Source of the DNA: Planctomycetota bacterium | Lineage (GTDB): Bacteria; Planctomycetota; Phycisphaerae; Phycisphaerales; SM1A02 | Assembly (NCBI GenBank): GCA_021414025.1 | Contig: JAIOPG010000002.1 | Location: 620,001-684,000, forward strand | Direction of reading: 5' to 3' | Length of the DNA stretch: 64,000 bases | Part shown: positions 41,745 to 50,760 of the stretch, piece after piece | How the letters are laid out: each line of letters begins with the position of its first letter | Position numbering within the stretch: position 1 is the stretch's first letter | Position numbers and translations under genes: made by a program | The notes under the pieces: model-generated | What the model saw: only the letters and a program-made list of their open reading frames with translations | Told to the model about the DNA's origin: nothing | Databases searched by the model: none

Positions 41745-43101
41745 GGGCCACCTTGGACGGCGCGCTCCGAGCGGCGAGTGTTTCCTGCAAGAGTTCGTGC
41801 AAAAGTTGCTCGTTGCGCAGGGTGGCCCCCTGCTCACGCTTGATCACGCCCATCGCGGCGTCGATCATGCTCTGGCGCTGAGCGCCATTCACGATCAACT
41901 GACGAAGCGTGCGCGACAAGGCCTCGCGGGAAACGCTCAGCAATCCGCCCGCCTCAATCAGTTTTTCCGCCGTGTCCGCAAAGTCGCCGTAGCGTGGACC
42001 CATGACGGTGGCCTTGCCCAGCGCCACCGGCTCCATCATGTCGCTGCCATGCAGGTCGCCAAAGCTGCGGCCCACCACGGCGACGGTGGCCAGGGCATAC
42101 GCCTTTTTCAATTCACCCATGGTGTCCAGCAGATAGCGGTCGCTGGTCCGCAGTCCCCCGGTGGGCGCGGGGCCGCTGCCGATGGGCCGATGGCTTCGAC
42201 GCACACAGCCCGGCAGGTCGAGCGCCGCCGCGTCGAAGCGAGCCGGCTTGCGCGGAGCGCAGAGCAGCTGCACGCCTTCCGGAATGCATTCATGCAAAAG
42301 TTTCTCCTCGCCCTCGGCGGTGCTTCCCGCCACCACCAGTGGGCGCGACCGGTCGATGCCCATCTCACGGGCCAAATCCTCAGCAAGCCTCATCGCGTCC
42401 TCGCTCACGCGGCGCTGCGCCGCGGCCTCGGTGACATCGGCTGACGCCGCGGTACCCGGCGCCACCTGCGCCGCGTCCCACTTCATGGTGCCGCCCACGG
42501 TCACACGGTCGGCGGACACGCCCATGGCCATGAAGCGCTCTGCGTAGAGCTCGGTCTGGGCGGAAACAAAGCGAAAGCTGCGAAAGAGCGGACGCAGGAA
42601 GGCGCGGGCCAGCCGGTAGCGGCGGAACCCGCGGTCGCTGATGCGGCCATTCACCACCGCGATGGGCACACGCCGCGCCGCGCAGGCCCGGATGAAGTTG
42701 GGCCACGCCTCGAGCTCGACCAGAGCCACCAGGTCTGGCTTGACACGGTTGAGAAATCGGTCGACCGCCATGCCCAGGTCCAGCGGATAGCGCACCACCG
42801 TCACCCCGGCCGGGGCCACCGACACGGCCCGTGCGAAGCCCGTGTCCGTGGTGGCGCTCAGGACCACCTCATGCCGCTGTGCCAGCCGCTCGACCAGGAG
42901 CTTCGCCGCGTTGACTTCGCCCAGGCTGACGGCATGCACCAGGATGCGGCCGCGAGCAGGCGGCGCAGGCAGCGACGCCCCATGGCCAAGCCGCGCGTGC
43001 CAGTCGGTGCGATGCTGCTTGGTGCGATAGAGCCACCACAACCACGCGGGGCTGGTCAGCGCCGCCGCAATCAGATAGGCCGCATCGGTCAGGGCTCGCA
43101 T
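41734..43101 (-). CDS. waaA: 3-deoxy-D-manno-octulosonic acid transferase (Kdo transferase)
   Basis: The 455-residue enzyme adds Kdo to lipid A precursor in LPS synthesis. An N-terminal membrane anchor (AAYLIAAALTSPAWLWWLY) is followed by the GT-B domain: LVHAVSLGEVNAAKLL with the catalytic-type Glu, LVALVELEAWPNFI, and a C-terminal nucleotide-sugar site near ATVAVVGRSFGDLHGSDMMEPVALGKATVMGP. Its presence supports a Gram-negative cell envelope. It follows the giant pseudopilin gene by 57 bases and overlaps thiL. Confidence 0.95.
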   Translation of the reverse strand: MRALTDAAYLIAAALTSPAWLWWLYRTKQHRTDWHARLGHGASLPAPPARGRILVHAVSLGEVNAAKLLVERLAQRHEVVLSATTDTGFARAVSVAPAGVTVVRYPLDLGMAVDRFLNRVKPDLVALVELEAWPNFIRACAARRVPIAVVNGRISDRGFRRYRLARAFLRPLFRSFRFVSAQTELYAERFMAMGVSADRVTVGGTMKWDAAQVAPGTAASADVTEAAAQRRVSEDAMRLAEDLAREMGIDRSRPLVVAGSTAEGEEKLLHECIPEGVQLLCAPRKPARFDAAALDLPGCVRRSHRPIGSGPAPTGGLRTSDRYLLDTMGELKKAYALATVAVVGRSFGDLHGSDMMEPVALGKATVMGPRYGDFADTAEKLIEAGGLLSVSREALSRTLRQLIVNGAQRQSMIDAAMGVIKREQGATLRNEQLLHELLQETLAARSAPSKVAHDG

Positions 43102-43158
43102 CGAGGGGCGATACTACGAAATCCGCGGTTGGGGCGAAGAGCGCGGCCGCCGCGCCGG

Positions 43159-46100
43159 TCACTCCGGAACGCGGCTGAAGTAGACGATCTTCGGCTCGTC
43201 GGTCGGCCGGTTCACGTTGGTGCGATCGACGCACATCACATAGCGAGCGTCGTCGATCACCGAGTCCCGATCGCTGCCATTCCACTTGCCGTCGATGGGG
43301 TTCTGCTTCACGGTGCGCACCCTGAAGTAGACCGTGAAGACATCGCTGCGTGTGGTGATCAGGTTGGAGATGCCCTTGAAGAGCAGGTTCTGCTCCTCGC
43401 TGTCGCCGTAACTGCTGTCGTAGCGGATCACGCGGCGGTCCGACATCGAGGTGCCCTTGACGTAGTCGAACTGGCGCACGCCCTGGCGGTCGGTCGAGAG
43501 CCGCCCGTCCAGCGGATCGAGATCGGTTGGCGAGTTCGAGTTCTTCGGTGTGTCGTCGCGGGCCTGCCAGCTCATCTCGAAGTTCTTGTTGTAGGGGTCG
43601 AGTCCCGCCGCGCGAATGGTCCAGGACATGTCAGCCGCCTGCCGGGCGAGGCCGATCACTTCGCCCACGGTGGAAAAGCCGCGCTGGCTCTGCATGCCGG
43701 TGTTGTAATTGACGCTCAGGCCCGAGGTGGGCAGCGGATCGGGAATCAAGTTCGCGAAGGAGGAGCCGCCGCGATCGACATAGGTTGGATAGAGCGCAGT
43801 GTTGCCGGGGTTCATCGTCATGGGATCGGTCGGCAGATAGGTCCAATTCGAGGCGGCCGGGTTGGGATTGAGCTGGTCGCGGTAGATCTCCATCGTCAGC
43901 GGCACGCGCACGAACCGGTTGTCCCCCGACGATCCCGGCTCGGGAATCTGTGCGGCGATCGGCGTATTGGGCGCCGCGCCGTCGAATCGCCCGGTGTCGT
44001 CGTAGACCAGCTCGGTCATGAAGGGCAGCGTCTTGAGCACCTCCACCGGCGCGGTGTTGATGTTGATCAACCCCTTGGTCGGCGTGCCGGAGTAGTTGCC
44101 GGCGAGGCTGGGGCTGCGGTCGTACTCCCATTGCGCAAGCGTCTGCGCGGTGACCACGCTCGGCGTGACAAAGGTGTTGCGATTGACATCCATCGGGACC
44201 AGCGCACCCGCCGGGCGCCCGCCCGCGGCCGCGACCGGCGTGTTGCGACCCGTGGTGTTGGAGATGTCGGGAACCTCAACGCCCGCCGACAGCACATTGG
44301 CGCCGCCCAGCGCGATCGACGCACTGTTGGCGGGATCGGTCCAGTCGAAGCGGAGCTGGGCGCCGGCGCCATCCACGGTAAAGCAGTCGAAGATGCGCAT
44401 GCCCCACGGGACATTGGGCGCATAAGGCGTGCGCAGCGCGGAGGTGCCGCCGTACTGATAAGGCAGACCGGTGCCCCTGGCGTAGGCGACATTGAGCGGA
44501 TCGACCTGGATGCGATTCACATTGGGCCCCTCGCCCACCGGATAGCCGGGGACCCGGTTGCTCATGATCTCGGCGAAGGTCGCCTTGGCCTGCGGATTGG
44601 GAAGAGAAACGGTCAGCAAGGTCGGACCGGCCAGCGCCGTCACATCGGGCCGCTTTTCGCCACTCGCCGCCAGCGCGTTGTTGGCCTGCAGCGGATTGTC
44701 GCAGCGATAGGCGGGTCCCCACGCGAAGACATCAAGCAGCTCGCCGACTTGCTCGAAGTCATCGTCCTTCTGGAGCATCTGCAGGCTCTTCTCCTGCGGA
44801 ATGCGATCGAGCGTGTTCCACATGCCGCGGGCGCGCCACGGTCGGCCGGCAGCCTGCCCACCGCTGCCCAAATCCACGGGCAGGAGCAATCCATCATGAT
44901 CGAGCAAGCGAGCGCCCTTGTCGGCCATGTACACGCGATATTGATCATCCGGAATAAGGGTCTCACCCGCGGTCACTCCCGCCATCTCCTTGCATCCGGC
45001 CGGCACCGACCACCACGGCGTGACGAACTTGGTATCCCGGAGCGGAGTGCCCCCTGCGCCGGTTCGGGGATTTCCGTAATAGGCCGTGACCTGCTTCGGC
45101 AGCAGATTGCCCGCGGTCTGCGGGTAGTAGTTGGAACCCGATGGATTGAACACCACCGTCTGGTTGTTGAAGGATGTGGGCTTGCGCAACACAAGTGTTG
45201 GCCAGCATGGATTGGGAGCCGCCACCGGAGGCCCGGGAATGATGGTGTCCTGCGCGTTGCCGTTGGGCTCAACCATTCCGCAGAAATCCGGAAGCGGCGC
45301 CCACACCGGCGTGAGCAACATCTTGAAGCTCTTGGTGGCGCGCATGAATTGGTAGGTCGCATCGGTGGTCCAGGGATAGGGGACCGTCCAGAGATCCGGA
45401 TCGTTGTCGTTGATGTCCTTTGGAATCGGATTCAGCGTGCCGTCCTTGAAACCCAGGGCGAAGACATCGCCCTGCGAACGAGCCGTGACCGAGGAAACAC
45501 CCTTGTTGGCGGCCTTGCCGGGGGGCTTGGGAGTGCTGGAACGGTTCAAGACCACATTCCATGTTTCAATGCGCGACGGCTGCATGTCAAACGGCCGATT
45601 CGTGACCTCCGGCTCGGTTCGATTGGCGAACATGAAGCGGGGAGCGAAACGCTCGACCGGAATCATCGGGCTTCGCGACTTGGTCGAATCGCTCGGAAGC
45701 GGGTTGGACGCGAAGGATCCCGTGACCAGCTGGCGCGTGTAACCCCAGACCGGCAACTGGTTCAGCACCTGGGCCGAAACAGCCGCAGGATAGGTGCGGT
45801 CATTCGGGATCATGTTGGCTCCGATGCCGCTGGGCCAGGATCGTTCCGCGACGAATTTGGCGTCGAACAGTCGCGACCAGTTCCGCGAGGCATGGGTCCA
45901 GGTGGTGAAATAGTCGCCAACGGGCCGCGCATTGGGAGACGCCGTCGACTGGATCTCGCCCAGCACAATGCCGGGGAAAAAGTCCGGCGGCACCACGCTG
46001 TCCGCTTCGCCCGTTCTTTCGCATGTCGTGCATGAGAGATCAAGGACCGTCATTTTCTTGGTTCGAAACTCATTGTCCGAAGCCCGGACAAAGGCCCGTG

Positions 46101-49100
46101 CCGTGGGAGGCGGAAAGAGATTGATGTCGGCGCCCGGTCCGTCGTAGGAGCGGTCGGTCTGGCCGGGCATTGCGGCGCCCAGCATTTCAGCAACGTTGGG
46201 CCAAAGTTTGCCGCCCGTGGCCTTCGCCGTGGTGGGTGGCAGGGTGATGCGCGCCGCCGCCGAGGCGAACCGGCCGCCGGTGATCAGGTTGGTGTCGAAA
46301 TTGCGCTCGTCCGCAAACGCGGGTGCTCCCAAGACCGTCGTCGCGTCGGGATTGGTGGTCGACCAATGGTCGAAATCGGTGTGGCCGTCGAAGCGATCCA
46401 CTTCGAGGGTGATGTCCTTGGCGGCGGCCTGCAGATTCGGGTTGATGGCGTTGCCGACGGCGGGATTCTTCAGCACGCGGTGCAGGGTGATGCCGCGGGC
46501 CATGTTGTCGCGGGTCAGCTGCTGCTTGAAGGCGAAGATGTTGTCAATGTATTTCTTGGTGGTGATGCCGGGGGCCGCACCTGAAAGGGGATTCTGCATC
46601 GCGTTGAGCAGCTTGCTGCGCGGCAGGACATTGGCGGCGGCAGCCGTCGTCGGCACATCCTTCGTCGAGTAGGGATAGAGAGGGCTCGAGATGGGCGAGG
46701 TCGCGATCTGCGGCAAGGTGGCGTATGCGGCCGCCGAAATGACCGGAGCATTCCGGACCGGATCGGAATACTCCAGAAGATCGAAATAATCGAGCCAGCG
46801 CCGACGGAAGATGGGATCCCAGGTCGCGACATTCTCCAGGTCGTTTTCCTTGACGGGCGTGTTGGTGATGGCCGAAGGCGTGTTGGTGGGATTGCCCAGG
46901 ACATTGGCGATGAGATAGACCGTCGCCGTGGCGGGTTCGGTCTCGGTGGAGGGTGCCAGCATCAGCGGCACGGGCCGGTTGTTGCTGTCCAGCACCACAT
47001 TGCCGGCGCTGTCCAGCTCGTAATCCGGGAAGTCATATTCCCCGAAGCCGAAAATGTTGATGCGGTAGTCGCCCAGGCGGATCGGCTCGTTCCATGGATT
47101 CGCGACCTGAACCACCAGCACCGGAGTGCGGATTTCATCCAGCGTGTCGCGCTTGATGTCGCTGACGGCATATTGGCCGACCCCGTCGTCCGGAGTGGAT
47201 TGATTTCCGTTGGTTCCGTAGAAAAGCTTCACCTTGTCGACGTATTTCGGATCGGTCGTGATGTCGCCCACCCTGCCGTTGACGACTGCGACGAATTTGT
47301 ATCGTTCAGGCGACGGAGGTCCACCACTGAGGCAATCGCACACGCCAAATCGCGCGGTGACGATCTTGCCGGAACCGCCGATGTCATCGGTGGTGGTGGC
47401 GGGATAGACCCAGCCGAAGAACACTTCGGTGAAGAAGGGATGCTTCTCGACGCCGGGGAAGACCACATCGGCGGTGGTCGCGTCCGGCGAAGTCGCGGAG
47501 CCCGGATTGGAGCCGGTCACGAAATCGTAATTTTGAAAACTGCCCGTTGGCTTGGAGGGATCGACCGCTCGCGTGGCCAGCGGAGCAAGCGCGGACTGGC
47601 TGTAGGGCGTAGCCGCGCTGAAATTGTCAGGCAGGATCGGCTGATTGACGGCCCGCAGCGGTTGCGTCGAATCCGCAAAGCCCGTGGTTGGGTTGGTGTC
47701 GAACATCTGGTCGGCACGGCTGCGCCAGGTGGCGATGTTGGCGGCCATGCTCGCGGTCAGGGCCTCGGTGCTCCAGGCGCTGCGGTAGGCGATCATCTCC
47801 TTGGCGGTCTTGCTCGGGCTGGCCAGCGAGCCCAGCGTGGCGCTGCCATTGGAGGTCGCGATTCGGGTCTTGGTGTTCGTGGTGAACATGAACTGCTCGT
47901 AGAAGCGGTCGGTGTAGTCGGCGAAGGAGTCGTTGATGCCGAGAACTTCGGTCGTGATCAATCCATAGGCGTTCGCCGACAATGGCGTCATTGGCGAATG
48001 GATGCGCAGCGCCGCTCGCAGACGGGCGCGGGCCAGGCGGACAAAGTCCTGCATGGCCAGGCGCTGGTCGGTGACGGTCATGGCCAGATACTGATCGAGC
48101 GTTCCGTCGGCGTTGCGGTCAGGCACACCGTCGGGAGTAGCGGCGCCGGAGTTCTCGTCCTTGACATCCCGGTTGACCAGCAACGGCTGCCGCAAGTCCA
48201 ATTTCTTGTTGAGCTCCTCGAAGTAGCGGATGGCGCGGTTCCAGTCGCGGCCGTCCATGGGTTGGTTAATAGCCATATCTGCCGTGGCAACTCCATCCAG
48301 GAAGGGATCGGCCGAAGTGGAGACCCGCCAGAGATCCATCTTGCCGAAGCCCAGCTCGCTAATGCCAGTTGACGAGCCATCAATGCGGCCGTTGCCATCC
48401 TCGTCGCGCGGTCCGGGCGTTTCCGGATGCAGTCCCAGCCAGAGCATGGAGTTCTGGAAGGTCTCGCGTGAGTTCGGACCCGCGACCAAGTAAGGCCGCC
48501 CGATCCAGAGCCAGGGTGGCATCATCTCGTTGCGCTGGCCGCTGACCACGGTCACCTTGCGGCGCAGGTCCTTGACCAATTGCGGGCTGGTGAGCTGCTC
48601 CTCGCCGCCCCCCGCTTCACCGCGCAAAACGGTCGAGCGCAGCACCGAGTCGGCGATGAGGTAGGTGGGGTCGCGCTGAATGTCATCGGCGTTCAGGCTG
48701 CGCTCCAGGCGCGACATGGAACTGGGATCGTTGTTGCCGGCGTGGGCGCGCAGCTCCAGCTCATCGCTGGCATCGAAGCGCCGCGTGGGCACGGGAATGC
48801 CGAAGAGGTCGCTGGCCTGCTCGAAGGTGGCACCGGCGCCGAGCGATGCGTTGAGCGACTCGGCGTAGAGGCTGCCGATGCCGGTGGCCGCGGAGCGGAA
48901 CCAGCGATTGCGCTCGGTGGGACGCGTGAAGGGCTGATTGGGCAGCGCCGAGCGGAACTGCGTGTTGAGTGCCAGGTTGGTGCGGTAGAGCGGATTCTCT
49001 TGGCCGGGCCGCGCCGGGCCGCCGGGGCCGTAGTTGTCGCGCATGTCGCCGCCGAAGGGCTCGTTGGTCACCGTCGCTGTCGCAGAAGGCACAAAGGGGC

Positions 49101-50760
49101 GGCCATAGAAATAGTCGTTCCAGTAGTAGACAGGCGGGTTGGTGATCGGGGTTTGCACGGCGCGCAATCCCAGCGCCTGCAGGAAGGAAGGCTGGCCCAC
49201 GTCATGCGCGCCGATGGTGCCGCCGATCTTGTAGTAGGTCGGGTTGCCCGCCCATCGATAGGGATCGAACTGCACGCGGAACTGGCTGGGGCTGGCGAAG
49301 CCGTCAATGTCGTTGGCGATGTCGAAGGTATTGAAGGTCTGGTTGTAGGGATTGTCGAAGAGGCCGACCAGCGTGTCGGTGGGCGTGCCCGCGGCGGGCG
49401 CCTTGTCGTCCGGGGAGCGCTCCGGCTCGGAGGTGACCAGGGCCAGGTCGGAAGGCGTGAAGCCGACGGTGGTGCGCCGGTCGGCGCGGGTGGCCACATT
49501 CAGATCGACCATGCCGGCGTTGTCGATCACGCTCACGCCCACGATGGTGCGCACATTGCGCTCCTTGCCCACCGGGGCCAGGAACCAGAAGCTGTCGGTG
49601 AAGCCGTCGCCGTCGGCGTCGCAGAAGGTGCGCGAGACAATGTTGCGCGGCGTCTTGTCGATCCACTCGTCGCTCTTGCTGACGCCTTTGGCCGTGGGAT
49701 CGAGCGAGCGGCCGATGCCCAGCGGATCGTCGAGCTTGAAGAGGTTGGGCAGCGTGGTGCTGGCCTTGGCGTTGGTGATGGCGTCCTGGTAGCCGGCGCG
49801 GGTGAACCATGCGTCGCGCCGGGTGATGAAAGCATTGCTCCAGGCGGCATTGTCCGCCAGCGGATCGCTGCCGGGATTGGGGATCGGCGTCGGCACCACA
49901 TTGGGCAGCCACTGTTCATAGGGCGTGCCGAACGCGTCATTGGTGGCCTGGTCCATGGCCCCCTGCAGCACGGTGCCCTCGATGTCCGCGATGTCCTTCA
50001 CCACGCGCCAGCCGTTGGCGGGCGTGGGCAGCCAGGAGAGATGCGCCCAGTGGCTGAAGCGGTCGCCATTGGGCTCGTTGAAGATGCCAACCTCGCCGGG
50101 CGAGGCGATGCTGTTGCGGTTCATGCGCACCGGCTCGGTGCTGCGCAGCCAGCGCGTGTCGCCGAAGCCGGGATTACCCAGCGGATTGCCATTGGGCTCG
50201 CCGGTGACCGTGAAACGCGTGCCGGAGGCATTGCCGGTGGGCACCGTGAAGTCGGGCCAATTGGTCCAGGGGATGACGCTGTAGGGTGCGAAGTTGTAGC
50301 CGTCGGGGAAGCCGTCGGCGCCGGCGACCAGTGCCGTTGGGTTGGAGGGATCCAGCGAACTGTTGAGCTGGTCGCCCCATCCCGTGCCGGCCTTGGCCGC
50401 GGGCTCCACGCCGTAGCGCACCGAGTAGGGACTGGGCGGAATCCGGTTGCCGGCGCTGTCGCCGCCGGTCCAGTTGCCCGAGCCCTTGGGGTCGACGGGC
50501 TTCACGAAAAGGTGCAGGGCGATCTCGGAGGCAAGCTGCTTGCGGATCGACTCGATGCGGCGGTCGTCGCCGCTGGTGTTCTGCATCGCGGCGGCGGTGT
50601 CGCGCTGCGACTGCGTGCGGGAGAGGTAGGCCGTGGCGATGAGCACCAGCAGCACCAGCATGGCCGAGACCAGCACCAGGGCGTTGCCGCGGCGCCAGGC
50701 GCCGTTTGATGAAAGACTCGATGAAAGGCTTGATGTAAAGGGGGATCGAGGATTGTTCAT
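43159..50760 (-). CDS. Giant GspK/PilX-like minor pseudopilin (2533 residues)
   Basis: The N-terminus has a short basic stretch and one membrane helix (WRRGNALVLVSAMLVLLVLIATAYL, residues 22-46), the GspK/PilX signal-anchor without the FTLVEL consensus. GspK-type motifs appear twice: GMVDLNVATRAD near residue 415 and GLININTAPVEVLKTLPF near residue 2230, the latter followed by STVGEVIGLARQAADMSW. Calcium-type acidic loops lie near residues 380 (CDADGDGFTDSFWF) and 785 (DEDGNGRIDG). Normal GspK is about 300-350 residues; this protein is seven times larger, with a long Pro/Asn/Thr-rich middle of unknown fold. The ATG overlaps the upstream stop (ATGA). Confidence 0.75.
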   Translation of the reverse strand: MNNPRSPFTSSLSSSLSSNGAWRRGNALVLVSAMLVLLVLIATAYLSRTQSQRDTAAAMQNTSGDDRRIESIRKQLASEIALHLFVKPVDPKGSGNWTGGDSAGNRIPPSPYSVRYGVEPAAKAGTGWGDQLNSSLDPSNPTALVAGADGFPDGYNFAPYSVIPWTNWPDFTVPTGNASGTRFTVTGEPNGNPLGNPGFGDTRWLRSTEPVRMNRNSIASPGEVGIFNEPNGDRFSHWAHLSWLPTPANGWRVVKDIADIEGTVLQGAMDQATNDAFGTPYEQWLPNVVPTPIPNPGSDPLADNAAWSNAFITRRDAWFTRAGYQDAITNAKASTTLPNLFKLDDPLGIGRSLDPTAKGVSKSDEWIDKTPRNIVSRTFCDADGDGFTDSFWFLAPVGKERNVRTIVGVSVIDNAGMVDLNVATRADRRTTVGFTPSDLALVTSEPERSPDDKAPAAGTPTDTLVGLFDNPYNQTFNTFDIANDIDGFASPSQFRVQFDPYRWAGNPTYYKIGGTIGAHDVGQPSFLQALGLRAVQTPITNPPVYYWNDYFYGRPFVPSATATVTNEPFGGDMRDNYGPGGPARPGQENPLYRTNLALNTQFRSALPNQPFTRPTERNRWFRSAATGIGSLYAESLNASLGAGATFEQASDLFGIPVPTRRFDASDELELRAHAGNNDPSSMSRLERSLNADDIQRDPTYLIADSVLRSTVLRGEAGGGEEQLTSPQLVKDLRRKVTVVSGQRNEMMPPWLWIGRPYLVAGPNSRETFQNSMLWLGLHPETPGPRDEDGNGRIDGSSTGISELGFGKMDLWRVSTSADPFLDGVATADMAINQPMDGRDWNRAIRYFEELNKKLDLRQPLLVNRDVKDENSGAATPDGVPDRNADGTLDQYLAMTVTDQRLAMQDFVRLARARLRAALRIHSPMTPLSANAYGLITTEVLGINDSFADYTDRFYEQFMFTTNTKTRIATSNGSATLGSLASPSKTAKEMIAYRSAWSTEALTASMAANIATWRSRADQMFDTNPTTGFADSTQPLRAVNQPILPDNFSAATPYSQSALAPLATRAVDPSKPTGSFQNYDFVTGSNPGSATSPDATTADVVFPGVEKHPFFTEVFFGWVYPATTTDDIGGSGKIVTARFGVCDCLSGGPPSPERYKFVAVVNGRVGDITTDPKYVDKVKLFYGTNGNQSTPDDGVGQYAVSDIKRDTLDEIRTPVLVVQVANPWNEPIRLGDYRINIFGFGEYDFPDYELDSAGNVVLDSNNRPVPLMLAPSTETEPATATVYLIANVLGNPTNTPSAITNTPVKENDLENVATWDPIFRRRWLDYFDLLEYSDPVRNAPVISAAAYATLPQIATSPISSPLYPYSTKDVPTTAAAANVLPRSKLLNAMQNPLSGAAPGITTKKYIDNIFAFKQQLTRDNMARGITLHRVLKNPAVGNAINPNLQAAAKDITLEVDRFDGHTDFDHWSTTNPDATTVLGAPAFADERNFDTNLITGGRFASAAARITLPPTTAKATGGKLWPNVAEMLGAAMPGQTDRSYDGPGADINLFPPPTARAFVRASDNEFRTKKMTVLDLSCTTCERTGEADSVVPPDFFPGIVLGEIQSTASPNARPVGDYFTTWTHASRNWSRLFDAKFVAERSWPSGIGANMIPNDRTYPAAVSAQVLNQLPVWGYTRQLVTGSFASNPLPSDSTKSRSPMIPVERFAPRFMFANRTEPEVTNRPFDMQPSRIETWNVVLNRSSTPKPPGKAANKGVSSVTARSQGDVFALGFKDGTLNPIPKDINDNDPDLWTVPYPWTTDATYQFMRATKSFKMLLTPVWAPLPDFCGMVEPNGNAQDTIIPGPPVAAPNPCWPTLVLRKPTSFNNQTVVFNPSGSNYYPQTAGNLLPKQVTAYYGNPRTGAGGTPLRDTKFVTPWWSVPAGCKEMAGVTAGETLIPDDQYRVYMADKGARLLDHDGLLLPVDLGSGGQAAGRPWRARGMWNTLDRIPQEKSLQMLQKDDDFEQVGELLDVFAWGPAYRCDNPLQANNALAASGEKRPDVTALAGPTLLTVSLPNPQAKATFAEIMSNRVPGYPVGEGPNVNRIQVDPLNVAYARGTGLPYQYGGTSALRTPYAPNVPWGMRIFDCFTVDGAGAQLRFDWTDPANSASIALGGANVLSAGVEVPDISNTTGRNTPVAAAGGRPAGALVPMDVNRNTFVTPSVVTAQTLAQWEYDRSPSLAGNYSGTPTKGLININTAPVEVLKTLPFMTELVYDDTGRFDGAAPNTPIAAQIPEPGSSGDNRFVRVPLTMEIYRDQLNPNPAASNWTYLPTDPMTMNPGNTALYPTYVDRGGSSFANLIPDPLPTSGLSVNYNTGMQSQRGFSTVGEVIGLARQAADMSWTIRAAGLDPYNKNFEMSWQARDDTPKNSNSPTDLDPLDGRLSTDRQGVRQFDYVKGTSMSDRRVIRYDSSYGDSEEQNLLFKGISNLITTRSDVFTVYFRVRTVKQNPIDGKWNGSDRDSVIDDARYVMCVDRTNVNRPTDEPKIVYFSRVPE

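Noticed and set aside
42871-50709. Long plus-strand open frames (1054 and 709 residues) over waaA and the giant gene
   Set aside because: Both are antisense to strongly supported genes and carry no recognisable motif or signal peptide.
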